A DNA stretch of 64,000 bases, taken from contig JAHQIY010000023.1 of assembly GCA_019054805.1 (NCBI GenBank), positions 1,036,609-1,100,608 on the forward strand, in the 5' to 3' direction. The stretch is from Brachionus manjavacas (lineage: Eukaryota; Rotifera; Eurotatoria; Ploima; Brachionidae). Each line of letters starts with the position of its first letter. The stretch's first letter is position 1. The notes beneath the pieces were generated by a model. It ran no database searches. It saw only the letters and a list, made by a program, of their open reading frames with translations, and was not told the DNA's origin. Made by a program: the position numbers and the translations under genes. Below, piece after piece: positions 1 through 10,300 of this stretch.

Positions 1-1502
1 AATTCACTTAAGTAAAATAGATTTAAAAAAATACTGCAACATAGTGCAACAAACTTTGTTGCATCTAATACACTTAAAAAAACTTTTTTTTCTTTCTTTT
101 TTTAGCTACAAAATCAATAATTTTATTATCAAACAGAAATTAAAAAAAAGTATAAATTGGAGGATTAAGAAGATAAAAGAAATCGTTTAGAAATCAAGAT
201 TTAAATTTAAATTACTTTTCAACCAAACTTGAATATTAATTTTCTTAAAATTAAAATTTTCCGTTCAATTTTCGAAAATACATTTATTCGAATTATGTTT
301 GAATATCCCATATTTAAATTCATCACTAAAAAAGTTACAGAGTTTTCTAATTTTGGATTTTTTTTGTTCTGAAATTTTTCAAGGGAAAGTGAAGTTAAGA
401 AAAATAGAGCTGGTATGAATTTCAGGATTATGATAATTTTTTTTTATGAAGATGTTATGACTTAAATAAAGTAAAAATTTTTTAAAATTAATTTAGGCTG
501 GAATGGAGACTTAGTCTTTCCTTTCAGCCACATGATTAAATTTTGAAAACACAAAAATTAAAAATAAATTTTGAATTAAGTTTTCTAATTTTTCTTAAAT
601 GAATGTCGAAAAAAATTCATTAATGAACATAAAAATATTAAAAATTCATTACGTAAAATTTTAATAAAATTAAAAGATTAATAATTATGTGCTATTTTTA
701 GGAAAAAGTTGAATGGAGTGTTGAATTTTGGTCAATTTGATTGTAATAATACATGTCTCCCGGATTAGAGGAGACGACTAAGAGGGTTAGGGAAATTTTT
801 AGATAACTAAATGCATATATTTTTTAGCAATACAATCTTCAAAGTTTTGTGTATATCAAAATAAGTTAAAATTTTTTATGGTGAAAATACATATAGATCA
901 AAAATCTAGATTCGGCCTCTGCAAAAACTCCGCATGCCACAATTTAAATTTTATTTTTCGCACCACAATAGCAAATTAATGGCAATGTGAAATTTTAAAT
1001 TACAGTACTAAAAAGAAAAACCTTAATTTTTTTTTTACTAATTGTTCAAAAATGATTATGAAAATAGTATAATTTTGTTCAAATTTGTACAATTTATTGT
1101 ATATTTTAGTCAAATTTTTTTTGATAGTTTACATTTTACTGTATCTGTAGAGTATTTGCAGAGCTTAGAATTCGAACAAATTTTTACAAAATTTTACAAT
1201 TAGAACAAAAATTTAAGGTTTTTCTTTTTTGTACTAAAATTTCACATTGCCAAATTTTTTAAAATTTGTTAAATTTATTATTTTTAAATTTAAATTTTAA
1301 AACTAAAAAATTTGTTTAAAAAATTAATCACTCACTCACTAACCGAAGACAGGAAATCACTTTTTTAACTTTTTGAAATTATTTTTTTTCTAACCCAACA
1401 TGATCAGGAATATCTGGGTACAAATTGGACATGACCATAATTTTTGTTCCAAATTTTTATTTGTCTTTTCAAATATTAGACAGAAAAACATATTTATTGC
1501 AG
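1..1502. other. UTP4 upstream intron or flank, no exon recognised
   Basis: This stretch precedes the first UTP4 exon that can be recognised. It is rich in A and T runs and I find no convincing coding segment on either strand. About 250 N-terminal residues of UTP4 are missing from the recognised exons, so earlier exons must lie outside the window, or be too short to recognise here. The only structured object is the inverted-repeat element at 980-1252. A small hairpin with 6-bp arms, GTCTCC and GGAGAC, lies near 754-774. Confidence 0.5.
980..1252. mobile_element. MITE-like inverted-repeat element
   Basis: The left arm (980-1045, beginning TGGCAATGTGAAATTTT) is matched in reverse complement by the right arm (1198-1252, ending AAAATTTCACATTGCCA). 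The arms agree over about 55 positions apart from a 7-nt gap and a few substitutions, and enclose an AT-rich core of about 150 bp with no reading frame. Size, long terminal inverted repeats and lack of coding capacity fit a non-autonomous DNA transposon of the MITE type. I see no convincing target-site duplication, so the superfamily is undetermined. It lies inside the presumed UTP4 intron. Confidence 0.5.
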
Positions 1503-2924
1503 TGGCATCGATCCGTCCATAGTCCAACTTGATTATGTAGCCACTTCTCAGGAAGACAATTACAAAACCTGGGTAAAATCGAATGTCTACTATCAGCATA
1601 GTCACGATGTGCGCTCACTTTTGATTGCCGACAATCAACTAATTTCTGCCGGAGTCGACACAAAAATAGTCTTCAAGTCACTTGAAAAAAAGCACTCCTC
1701 AAAAAACCGCAAGTACAATTCAATGCCTCAAAAGTGTCTGATTCATACATGCAGGGATTATGTTCTTTTACAGCACGATAAACACTTGGAAATATGGAAG
1801 CTAGGCCAGTCGGGCGACAGCCTCAATTTTGATGACAAAAAAGACGGAGACTGTCTGTCAATATTGAGATCGGCCAAAAAATTCCTCCACCTTAACTCCA
1901 AAAATGACTTGAACATTGTTTGCTCGTCAATCGGAGCCCTTCCGTCCCAGCAAAACACCCAGACCATTTGGATGTCCTATTCAGATTTGAATGCAATACA
2001 CATTTACAAAGTAGAAATCAGTTCAAAGCAGCTACTGGAGCCCAAAATAAAAGTCAACAAAATAAAATCACTTCCGCTAGCATGCGGAAATCGACCAGCA
2101 GTCATGATGAATTTTTACTATTCCACATCCTCTAACCAACTCAGACTTAACTACTTGACCAACAAGTCGTGTCTGCAAAGTTTGTATCTACTGAATGATG
2201 AGCTTGGATTTGCGCTCGATTCCACCATACAGTGCATTCCTCAAGATTTACTATTGACCGACAATCGAGTTTATTTAATGGACTTCAAAGAGGACTATGT
2301 AGCCACAGCCGATACTGACATGAACATTGTTATTTGGTCTTTGAAGAGCCAGAGTCAGCTTTGCAACTTGCCAAAATATGAAAGACTGGCAACAGGCTTC
2401 AAATTTCATCCGAACAAAAGCCTATTGCTTGTTTGCTATGCAAACCGGACAATAGTTGAATATGATTATGAACTGAATGAATACTCAGATTGGAGCCGGG
2501 AGTCGAGCAAACTTTGGCCAAAACAGTGGCTAAAATCGAACAACAAAATACTTAACTGTTTCTATGATAGTCGAGATGAGGACAAAATAATACTGCACGA
2601 TGAACAGTATTTGATAATAATAGATAAAAAAGAAAAGATGCCTGATTTTAATGAAAAAATTTTTCAGCCTAAATATTCAATCAAGAGTAAAAGTGAAAAT
2701 GGTCATGGCGATAAGCAGCATGCAATTCATGTTTCAGACAAATATAGGGTATGTTTTAATTTAAGGCTAATTATTTTTATTTATTTAAAAAAAAATTTTT
2801 TGTAAAGTATATTGTTCATGTGAGTGAACCGATGCAAGCTCAGTTATTAATTGTTGAAGTAACACCTTTGAGTGTTTCGGAGCGACTGCCACCGTCCTTA
2901 AAACAGAAAAAATTTGGAACATAA
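1503..2924 (+). CDS. UTP4: UTP4/cirhin homologue, C-terminal part (two exons)
   Basis: UTP4 (cirhin, CIRH1A) is a WD40 beta-propeller subunit of the t-UTP/UTP-A subcomplex of the nucleolar small-subunit processome, needed for early pre-18S rRNA processing. Two exons are visible: 1503-2748 (entered in codon phase 2 after TTTATTGCAG) and 2808-2924, joined in phase 0 across a 59-nt GT-AG intron (donor AGG|GTATGT). Together they give about 453 residues, matching the last two thirds of the roughly 690-residue animal protein. Family features seen: SGIDPSIVQ at the start, QHSHDVRSLL, GVDTKIVFK, HLEIWKLG, EYSDWSRES, ILHDEQYLIIIDK, and the terminal KQKKFGT just before the TAA, which matches the conserved cirhin tail. 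The open frame runs back past the GTG at 1609 to the acceptor, so 1609 is not the start. The N-terminal propeller lies beyond the window's left edge or in unrecognised exons. Identification is by recalled family similarity. Confidence 0.88.
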
Positions 2925-2945
2925 ACTTCAATTTTTTTAAAATAA

Positions 2946-3266
2946 TTAAAAATAAAAAAAAGAATAAAAATATCAATTGAGCCTTTTTTTTCTGTAGCTT
3001 CAATCAATGTTGGGTTTAAGTCCTTAAGTCAATCGAAATTTATTGAAATGACAAAAATTTTTAATCCAAAAATAGATTTAACAATATGTTTTGGAAAAAT
3101 TGAAAATGGCAATTTGTATTTGGTTTTATTAATTTTAGAAAAAAAATCTGGTCTAACTTGGGCCAACTCCTAATCCATTCTTTTCAATACATTTTGTTCT
3201 ACAGGTTCGGATGATAGAGAGGTGGTCTTGATGGAGAAAAAAGTCGCTTCGTGGAATATTCGCTGA
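2946..3266 (+). other. Unrecognised open frame with one stop, possibly two exons
   Basis: One frame stays open from 2946 to a TAA at 3171-3173 and then reopens to a TGA at 3264-3266. The translation looks more protein-like than its surroundings: stretches include NPKIDLTICFGKIENGNLYL before the stop and GSDDREVVLMEKKVASWNIR after it. If 3151-3204 is a 54-nt intron (weak donor G|GTCTAA, good acceptor TTCTACAG), the two parts join in frame and the stop is removed. I do not recognise the product and see no secure start codon. It could be the end of an overlapping gene, a decayed gene, or chance. It overlaps the expected UTP4 3' UTR. Confidence 0.22.
2951..2968 (+). promoter_or_regulatory. Possible UTP4 polyadenylation signals
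   Basis: Two AATAAA hexamers (2951-2956 and 2963-2968) lie 27-39 nt after the UTP4 stop codon at 2922-2924, which is a sensible place for a poly(A) signal. In DNA this rich in A and T the hexamer is common by chance, so position is the only real support. Confidence 0.35.
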
Positions 3267-4018
3267 TAATTGCGAAAAAAATTTGAGTAATTTGTCACAA
3301 TTTGAAAAAAACTAATGTAATAACTAATAAAAAATTAAGAAAATTCCTAACATTATATCATAAAAAAATTTTGGTTCAACTCAGACATGTATTGTACTTA
3401 AAGAAGGTCTTTATACATTTTCCACACTTTTTTTTTCCTATTTTCCCCACCGTACAAATTTTCTTCTTAACATTTTTCCTTCTTGCAAAATTTAGATCGC
3501 TGTATAAAAATTAAAATGCGATTACTTTCTTTGCACACTCAACTTAAAGTCAAGATTGGGTTTATTAAAAAGTATTCCAATCAAGTGTGCAATTACATTG
3601 CAGAGTTTTTGTAGACATATTTATTTGGATTAAGCAAAGTTGCTTAATCGTTAAGCATTTTACAGAACTAAATTATCTCTTTTAGTAAAAACGTTATTAA
3701 AATTTTTCTGAATTGAAACGATCAAATTGAAATGAACTTCACAACCCCGGTTTGATAAAACCGTTTCGATTAACCATTTTCCAGCATCAGCATACAAAGA
3801 GCTCATTCAAATATATGAAGGTGAGGAAAAAATTATTTGAACGGAAATGAAACATTTGACGACATTGCAATAGTGAATTTTTATGAAAACTTTTCATGTG
3901 ACTATTTATTAAGATTAAGTTTAATTTTTATAAAAAGTTGATAAATTTTGAATTTTTAGCTATTATAAAAATCAAATTTTTCTTTAGTAATTGTAGTTCA
4001 AATAACCGCTACAAGGTA
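3267..4018. other. AT-rich intergenic DNA with a 10-bp hairpin
   Basis: No gene is supported here. The 70-codon frame at 3302-3514 is Lys/Phe/Leu-rich, has no family features and is best explained by base composition. A perfect inverted repeat with 10-bp arms (GATTAAGCAA) and a 2-nt loop sits at 3628-3649. It is palindromic DNA of unknown role. Confidence 0.4.
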
Positions 4019-4027
4019 ATTTTATTT

Positions 4028-4076
4028 GGGTTATATTTAATCGATTTCTATAATTACTGAACCTATCTCCTAAAAA
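4028..4076 (+). repeat. Left terminal inverted repeat of the MULE
   Basis: This 49-bp terminus pairs with 5860-5908. Only two positions differ, in the TCGATTTC versus TCCATCTC segment. The 9-bp target-site duplication ATTTTATTT immediately precedes it at 4019-4027. Confidence 0.85.
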
Positions 4077-4704
4077 ATATTATCTGTTAAATACACAAAA
4101 AGCAGTCACTTGGATTACTGGAATTGTCTCTATAAATTATTATTTTTATAACTAAAATTAATGAAAGTATAGCAATTTTTTTTAAATGTTTTATTAAAAA
4201 TTAATTGAAATTTAAAAAAAAAAAATATGAAACTGACTCTGTTTCTATTTCTTTTTTTGAAACTGCAGCAATTGTTGTAGGTAATGATCTAATGCCTTTC
4301 TAGCTTTATTCATTAAAAGTTATAATTTAAAAATTAGATAAGTATAAAATAATTAATTTAAGATATTAATTAAATAATTTAAGATACATTTTTAGAAAGA
4401 TAAGTATCATATTTCGCATAAATTCTTTCTGTACCTCTAAAATATTAAAATGTACCTCAAATAAATAAAAATTTTCATCTATTAAATTAAAAAATGTGCT
4501 ATTTTTAAAATTAACCATCTAAACTTAAAAAGTACATCTAATAATTTAAATTACCATTTAATTATTATAAAGAAAGGCTAGTTAATTTAAAGAATCTCTA
4601 AATTTTAAATAAAAACCTCTAACTCTTGATGTTTTGTTCAAATTTCACACATTATTAGAATTTTCCTATTTCTTTTATACAATAATTGACAACTAAATAA
4701 CTAG

Positions 4705-4991
4705 TTAATTTATGTAAATATCATCAATAAATTTTATATTTATAATTATAAAAATAATTATCCCTATTCTATCCTAGTAGATAATGGGGAGGCGCTCATC
4801 TCCTTTTCAAGTACCTTTTTGAGCAACGGCTACGACCTGACACAGAGGCTACTACATCGAGTTGATCATCTACACCGCAATTATTACCCAGTCGAAACTG
4901 GTCCCCCTACTTTTATGATGAAAGAGGTTTAAACATTCGCCCCGTATTGCACAGATATTTTGAAGATTTTTTCACCCTCAGCGGGTTTTGA
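4705..4991 (+). other. GC-richer island with overlapping open frames
   Basis: Between about 4765 and 4990 base composition and codon texture change abruptly inside the AT-rich transposon. One plus frame is open from 4705 to a TAA at 4930-4932 (75 codons) and includes GYDLTQRLLHRVDHLHRNYY. The frame one base back is open from 4866 to a TGA at 4989-4991 and includes NIRPVLHRYFEDFF. The handover of protein-like text from one frame to the other suggests a former coding segment with a frameshift near 4880-4930. I do not recognise the protein. It could be leftover transposase, a captured host exon or a nested short element. Confidence 0.3.
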
Positions 4992-5089
4992 ATACTATAT
5001 TTAGCTACAACTTATTTCCTTAAATAAATAAAAAAAAAGTTATTCTCTATTATCTATTATTAAATTGTAATTGAAATTCTAACACTAAA

Positions 5090-5462
5090 ATGAGTAAAAC
5101 AGAATCATTAGAACATATATTAGAAAATGAAATCGACGATACCCTCAATGACTCTGATGAGATTGTAAGAAAACCACAATCTAAAAAAGGAAGAGTTTAT
5201 GTAAAGTTTATGAGCATTATTGAGACTTTGATTCATTCGAAGAAATTATTGAAAAAATCAAAAATGGACTAGAATGAAAAAATGTAACTTTGACCTATTT
5301 GCTATTGATTTACCATTCGAATCTAATAGAAAAAGAGGAGCACCAAAAAAAAAAATGCAGCTTGCTAACAACGTCAACAAAATGAAACAAATGCATCAAA
5401 TGAACCTCCAAAAGGTATTGAATCTGATGCTATCTCTCAGTCGTCAAAAAGAATACGAGTAG
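5090..5462 (+). pseudogene. Broken MULE-encoded reading frame
   Basis: Three pieces in different frames follow one another. The first is a 60-codon frame from ATG 5090 to TAG 5270-5272, with an acidic start and a basic KPQSKKGRVYVKF segment. The second is a +2-frame stretch over about 5195-5277, with a TGA inside it and another at its end, carrying DFDSFEEIIEKIKNGLE. The third is a 62-codon frame at 5274-5462 containing KRGAPKKK, like the basic GRPKK-type segments of MULE and FLYWCH-associated proteins. The SFEE..I..G pattern recalls the N-terminal DNA-binding region of MULE products. No catalytic DDE core remains, so this is probably an internally deleted, frameshifted relic. Family assignment rests mainly on the element's ends. 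Confidence 0.5.
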
Positions 5463-5859
5463 ACGAAACAAAGGACAACTATGCAGTATGCAACTCAGAA
5501 ATGCGACGAAAACGTTGTTTGTATTGTCCAAACAAGTGCAAAAATTATTTATTTTTTCTTTTTTATTAGCTTATTTTTCAATTAAAAGCTTTTTTTAAAT
5601 AAAATATCTGATAATTTACTAAAATAGATACTTTTTTATTAGAATAGAGTATTTTTAATACAATAGATGAAAAAATAAAATTTAGCTTTTGTTTTAATAT
5701 ATTAGAAGTAAATTTTTATTTATTAGAGGTCTATTTTAATATTTTAGAAGTATGCAAAGGACATATGCCGAACTATCGGTTTGTAACACTTTTTTTTAAA
5801 TAAATGATAAAGCATATAAAAAAATAATTTAAGAGACAAAGTAACAAAAAATATATACA

Positions 5860-5908
5860 TTTTTAGGAGATAGGTTCAGTAATTATAGAGATGGATTAAA
5901 TATAACCC
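5860..5908 (-). repeat. Right terminal inverted repeat of the MULE
   Basis: Inverted partner of 4028-4076, ending ATATAACCC, directly followed by the second copy of the 9-bp duplication ATTTTATTT at 5909-5917. Confidence 0.85.
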
Positions 5909-5917
5909 ATTTTATTT

Positions 5918-7097
5918 TATTTAGTTAAAAATAGGAATCACATTTTGTAGAATAGACCTCGGCTAAATAAACTCAAAAGTTTACTTGATTATCTGTTTTA
6001 AAATAGAATTTTCAAGCCAAATGTTTATTCCTGATTTTAGCCCCAAAAAAGCTCATTTGAATAATTATGAAAAGACTTTTGCATAAAACGCTTTTGCGTG
6101 CATCAAGAAATAAGTTAAAACTAATTGCAGATAAGACTTGTCTAATTTTAAACTTTTATGATTAAGTTTTTGATCAAATATTTAGCCAAAAATTTTTATT
6201 AAATCTTTAATTGACATGAATAAAGTTTGAAGTGTTTGTGTCATTCAATATTATTTTATCTAGAAATTCTGCATTTTTTATATATCTTATTAAATACAAA
6301 ATTAGCAAAAAAAATCAATATATTCTTTTCATAAATTAGAAGTAAGCTCAATTGGTCAAAAGTGAGTTATCAAATGTGGCCACGTTTGCTTCTATTTTAG
6401 GCACCTGTTTGAATCTTCGATTAGACTAGGTCAACTACAAACTTGATAATTTAACATTCATTTAACAATGTAAATTTAAATAAAACATTAAAAAAATTAA
6501 ATCGATTGCCAATTTATTCAGTTTGCCTAGTTTTTTTTCAATTTGAAATAAATTATGAAATAAAATATGAAATATTTTGATTTTGTTCGTGGAATCAGCA
6601 ATTTGTGGCTTAATTTGGAATAATTTTAGTTTAGGATTATGAGAATGATGTTGTTTTTTGATAAGAATAAAATCGATTTCATTACTAGAAATTTCACTTT
6701 TATTTTTTAGTCATCGTCTTAATCATAATTACATTAGCTCTGGTCAAAATATGAGAATGAGAATTATTTTTTCAGTTTTTCCTTATTTTAATTTAACTCG
6801 TTTTTTACTTTTAATTTTTTAATTAAAAAAAAGAATTCTCAATTTTATTAAGATTTAATAAATTAATGCTGTTAATATTTTTATTTAACAAAAAGGAAAT
6901 TAAAAAAGTCAATTAGCCGCCAAAATTTTTAATTAAGCTATTAGATAATTTAGTCTCAAAATGTTAGAGATCAACACTTTAGAAAACATTAAAACTCAGT
7001 GCAATTAAGCTTAGAACATGAATTTTAATTTTATTTAATGACCCATCAAAGTAGCATTTTGAAATTGATAATTTATATTTTGTCTTTAGATGATTCT
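5918..7097. other. AT-rich intergenic region upstream of TBC1D24
   Basis: This interval separates the transposon from TBC1D24 and presumably holds its promoter and any 5' UTR exons, but no core promoter element can be told apart from the background. The one structured stretch apart from the hairpin at its right end is the tRNA-like relic at 6341-6430. Confidence 0.4.
6341..6430 (+). repeat. Degenerate tRNA-like or SINE relic
   Basis: TAAGCTCAATTGGTCAAAAG (6343-6362) resembles the D-arm and A-box of a tRNA (GCTCAATTGGT type). About 50 nt later, TGTTTGAATCT (6406-6416) resembles a decayed B-box (GGTTCGAATCC). The stems do not pair well enough for a working tRNA. A tRNA-derived SINE head or an old tRNA pseudogene would explain both boxes. 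Chance is also possible. Confidence 0.2.
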
Positions 7098-7162
7098 AGA
7101 ACTGATCAGAATTCAATTTTCAAGACTTTAGAAGATTTGAAAATTGAATTCTGATCAGTTCT
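7098..7162. repeat. Perfect 26-bp inverted repeat (hairpin)
   Basis: Arms 7098-7123 and 7137-7162 are exact reverse complements, separated by a 13-nt loop (GACTTTAGAAGAT). Weaker complementarity continues outward for about 12 nt (CTTTAGATGA against CTTTATGACT), so a transcript would form a stem of 26-38 bp. It ends 207 bp before the TBC1D24 start codon. It could be a miRNA-precursor-like hairpin, a tiny foldback element or a cruciform-forming site. No family is recognised. Confidence 0.8.
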
Positions 7163-7342
7163 TAAGTAGTCATAAAGAAAAGCTCTTTTCTTTTTTATCT
7201 TATCTACAAGTTCAGCTATATTAAATTACCACAATCATCAAGTTTTATCTTGAAGCAAAAGAATAAGTTTCAATGCAAATTTTGACTTTAATTGAACTAT
7301 CACGTGATTTAAAATTAAAAATTAGAAAAAAATTTAGATCAG

Positions 7343-7360
7343 ATGAAAGTTTCAAAATAA
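7343..7360 (+). promoter_or_regulatory. Possible minimal upstream ORF of TBC1D24
   Basis: ATG AAA GTT TCA AAA TAA lies 9 nt before the proposed TBC1D24 start and in the same frame. If transcription begins upstream of 7343, ribosomes would meet this five-codon frame first. Its TAA also rules out a longer N-terminus in this frame from unspliced sequence. Whether this part is in the mRNA is unknown. Confidence 0.25.
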
Positions 7361-7369
7361 CTTCAAATA

Positions 7370-10300
7370 ATGATCGAATCTGGGCTCTGTTTTAACCTAG
7401 GATTTATAGACACGGAAAAATTGGCCACTTTTTTAGGAGAAACAAACTTGGATCACTTGACCGATCGATTAAACCAGACAACTTGCAATGCAGTTGAAGA
7501 GGCCAGCTATGACAAAGCAGTTAAAAACAATAAATTTAACAGTTTTCCAATGCGAAAAAAAAGCTCCACCAGCTCCAGAACCATGCGACAAAGTCAAAAA
7601 TCGTTTTCGAATCTCACAAGTTTAAACATTGTGGAAATCAGCCAAGACGAGTTGAACTTGAGTGTTCGTCTTGCCAGCAATAGACAGCAAGAAAGCAACA
7701 GACTGAAAAATTTGATTCGTAGCAACTTTTGGCCTCTAAATCATCCGATCAGAAAATACCTTTGGAAATGTCTTCTCCAAAGGCCGCAACTAAGTTCGAA
7801 TAAAGAAAATTCAAAATCAAATTCCCATTTGAAAAACATAGATTTCAGTGAGTTTGAGTACAACAAAAACTTGAACCAAATTTTTGGAAAAAGTATTTTA
7901 AATAATGGCAAAAAATTGCTTTATTTTTTTATTTCAAAAGTGGGAGAAATTGACATTAGTCTACCAGATTTTGTAAATATGAACACAAGGCAAGAGAATT
8001 CGAGTGATCACATGAATTATTATTTTTTAAATAGCAAAGGAAAACAGGCAATCAAGCGAATCCTCTGCGTATATGAATACCACTTTCCTCAAGTGACATT
8101 TAACCCTGGTCTTCTGTCCATTTCCAGTCTCCTATTGCACTACATGCAAGAACACGAAGTATTCGCCTCACTTTGCTATATGTCTTCAAGTAAAGAGCAT
8201 TTGATTGAATCAAAAACTTGCTGGGACACCACATGTTCTGTATTTACCAAGTTATTGAAAAATTATTGTGTAAGTAAATTTAAAGCTTAAGATTTAAGTG
8301 AAAAAAAAGTCCTCAAATACACGGCTTAAGCTGAATTATAAGCTAGGCATAAATAAATTTAAGTTTTTTTTTTAAGTTAGAAATAAAGGAATTTAATTGA
8401 AAATAAAAAAATCGATTTTTAAACAAAAAAGTCCAAAAATGAAAAAATTTAAAGGCTTTTGTTTTTTTTGTTATACAAATAACAATGCTAGAACAGAGCT
8501 AATAAATATTTTTTTTGGGAAAAGGAAATCTCTATTCCAGTTTTTCTGGCACATGGAAAAGAAAAGCTTTTGATCAAGCGTTCAAATCTAAGTGCCAAAA
8601 TTATTAAGAAATTACTAAAGTGTTAAATATTTCAGGGCTAAAGGAAATTAATTTTTTGTTATTTGAATTTAATTTAAAAAAAATGACTATGCTTTGGAAT
8701 CTTCATTGAGAAAAAAAAAGGCTTCTTGACAAAAAATCTCTGAGAAAAAGCAATGAAAAGATAGTTAGAGATTCTGTTTTTTTTTACAAATTAAAAATAT
8801 TAATTATCGCTCTTCTAAAGGGTTCTTGCTAATGAAAAAGCAATTGAAGATATTATTGAACCTTATTTAGAAATTTCTGTCAAAAATTGTGAAAAAAAAA
8901 TTCAAAATCTAAAGCTTTAATAACTTTTTTTATATTTCCGCTTTCGAAAAATTTAAAAAAGACCCTTTTAACAAAGGTTTAAAATGTAATTTTTAATTCA
9001 CATAAATTTGTTAAGTTAATTTTAGATTTAAAAAAAGTGAAAAAAAATCTTTTAATTCTTGAAAAAATTATTAGAATTATTAATAAAAAAATTTATTTTC
9101 TTGGCTTTTAATATTTTACTATTTTTACATAATTAATTATTATACATTATTACACATTTAGCGTCATTTTTTCGAATTCTAATATTTTCTTATTTTGAAG
9201 CAATAAAGACTTGACTTGGTCAAATTTTTCAGCTTTATGAAAACAGTATAAAATATAAATATAAAAATGTAAATTAATTGAAAATTAAACTAAATTTTAC
9301 ATTAACGTAACTTAGTGGGTTAAACAATTTTGTTTTTTTTTTCAAATAAACTGTGATAATGATTTAATTTATAATAGTTCTATAATGCCATACTAATGAC
9401 AGATGAGCTTTATTGAAAAAGATTACCAGAATTAAATCTAAAGTTGATTAGAGTTAAAATAAGGAATATATTAACTCTTTAAATTATAAAAAAAATGAAA
9501 GATAATCAATAAACTGAATAATTTTTTACTTTTTTTTTTTTTGCTCTTGATTTGATTTAATTTCACTTATTTAGAAAATATCTAATCGTCTCGAAAATTA
9601 AGAAAAATAGTAAAAGTTTGAAAATCTAAAATTCGTAAATAATTTAAATTTAAAATTCTTAATAAATATATCCTAAGATAAATAGTCGCAATAAATAATT
9701 TATCCAAAATAACTAATGAATAATGCACACTCTAGTCTGCTCATAAAGTTTAATTAAATTTTTTAAAATAATTAATTCTCAAATATCACATGTTGTAGGT
9801 TAATTTATTTTTCTAATTAAGAAATCAAGTTATGAAACCATATCAAAATATGCCATTGTCTCACTTGATTCCATATTAAATGAATGGTACTGGTGGATAT
9901 TCGACTCTCTTTCATTTGATTATCTAGTCAAAATAATGGATTGCTTTCTGTTCGAGGGACAAAAAATATTCTACCGAGTTAGCTTAGCCCTGGCGCAGCA
10001 GTTTTCCCGCTGTAAGTATATCTAAAGAATTTTTATGCTGTTCAAGCTGATTAATGTTGAATGTTGTATCATGCTAGACATCGAGCTAATTGAAGAATGT
10101 GAATTGATTGACGAGTATTTTTTTAATGGTATACTAAAATCATCATTTATTAATTTGGATACTAACAATTACTAACAAAGTTTAGTTGACACTTTTAACT
10201 ATTATTATTAAATCTACTAATAAAAGGTATTCTGAATTTTGGAAAAAATAATAAAAATATAAGACTAAGTGACATTTTTTTTGGGTGTCCAAAATTAGTT

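Larger units (their letters stand above)
4028..5908. mobile_element. Mutator-like (MULE) DNA transposon, defective
   Basis: A 1,881-bp element is bounded by 49-bp terminal inverted repeats beginning GGGTTATATTTAAT (4028-4076 and 5860-5908; I count 47 of 49 positions identical). It is flanked by a perfect 9-bp direct repeat, ATTTTATTT, at 4019-4027 and 5909-5917. Long terminal inverted repeats with a 9-bp target-site duplication are the hallmark of the Mutator superfamily. Further inside, degenerate inverted copies of a motif around CTAAAATATTAAAAT occur on both sides (about 4430-4470 and 5710-5750). The only coding relic is the broken frame at 5090-5462, so the element cannot encode a transposase. 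The intact duplication and near-identical ends suggest fairly recent, trans-mobilised insertion. Confidence 0.82.

Noticed and set aside
1609..1611. GTG at 1609 as the UTP4 start
   Set aside because: The frame continues upstream with conserved UTP4 text (SGIDPSIVQ, QHSHDV) to a splice acceptor at 1502.
1390..1967. Minus-strand frames at 1390-1605, 1469-1663 and 1758-1967
   Set aside because: They are antisense shadows of the UTP4 exon or its intron and have no family features.
1920..2135. Plus-strand frame inside the UTP4 exon
   Set aside because: It overlaps the strongly supported UTP4 frame in another phase.
2785..3003. Minus-strand Phe/Leu/Lys-rich frame over the UTP4 last exon
   Set aside because: It is antisense to the conserved UTP4 C-terminus and its composition follows from A and T runs.
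3302..3514. 70-codon plus frame
   Set aside because: Low-complexity Lys/Phe/Leu content, no motif and no supporting splice structure.
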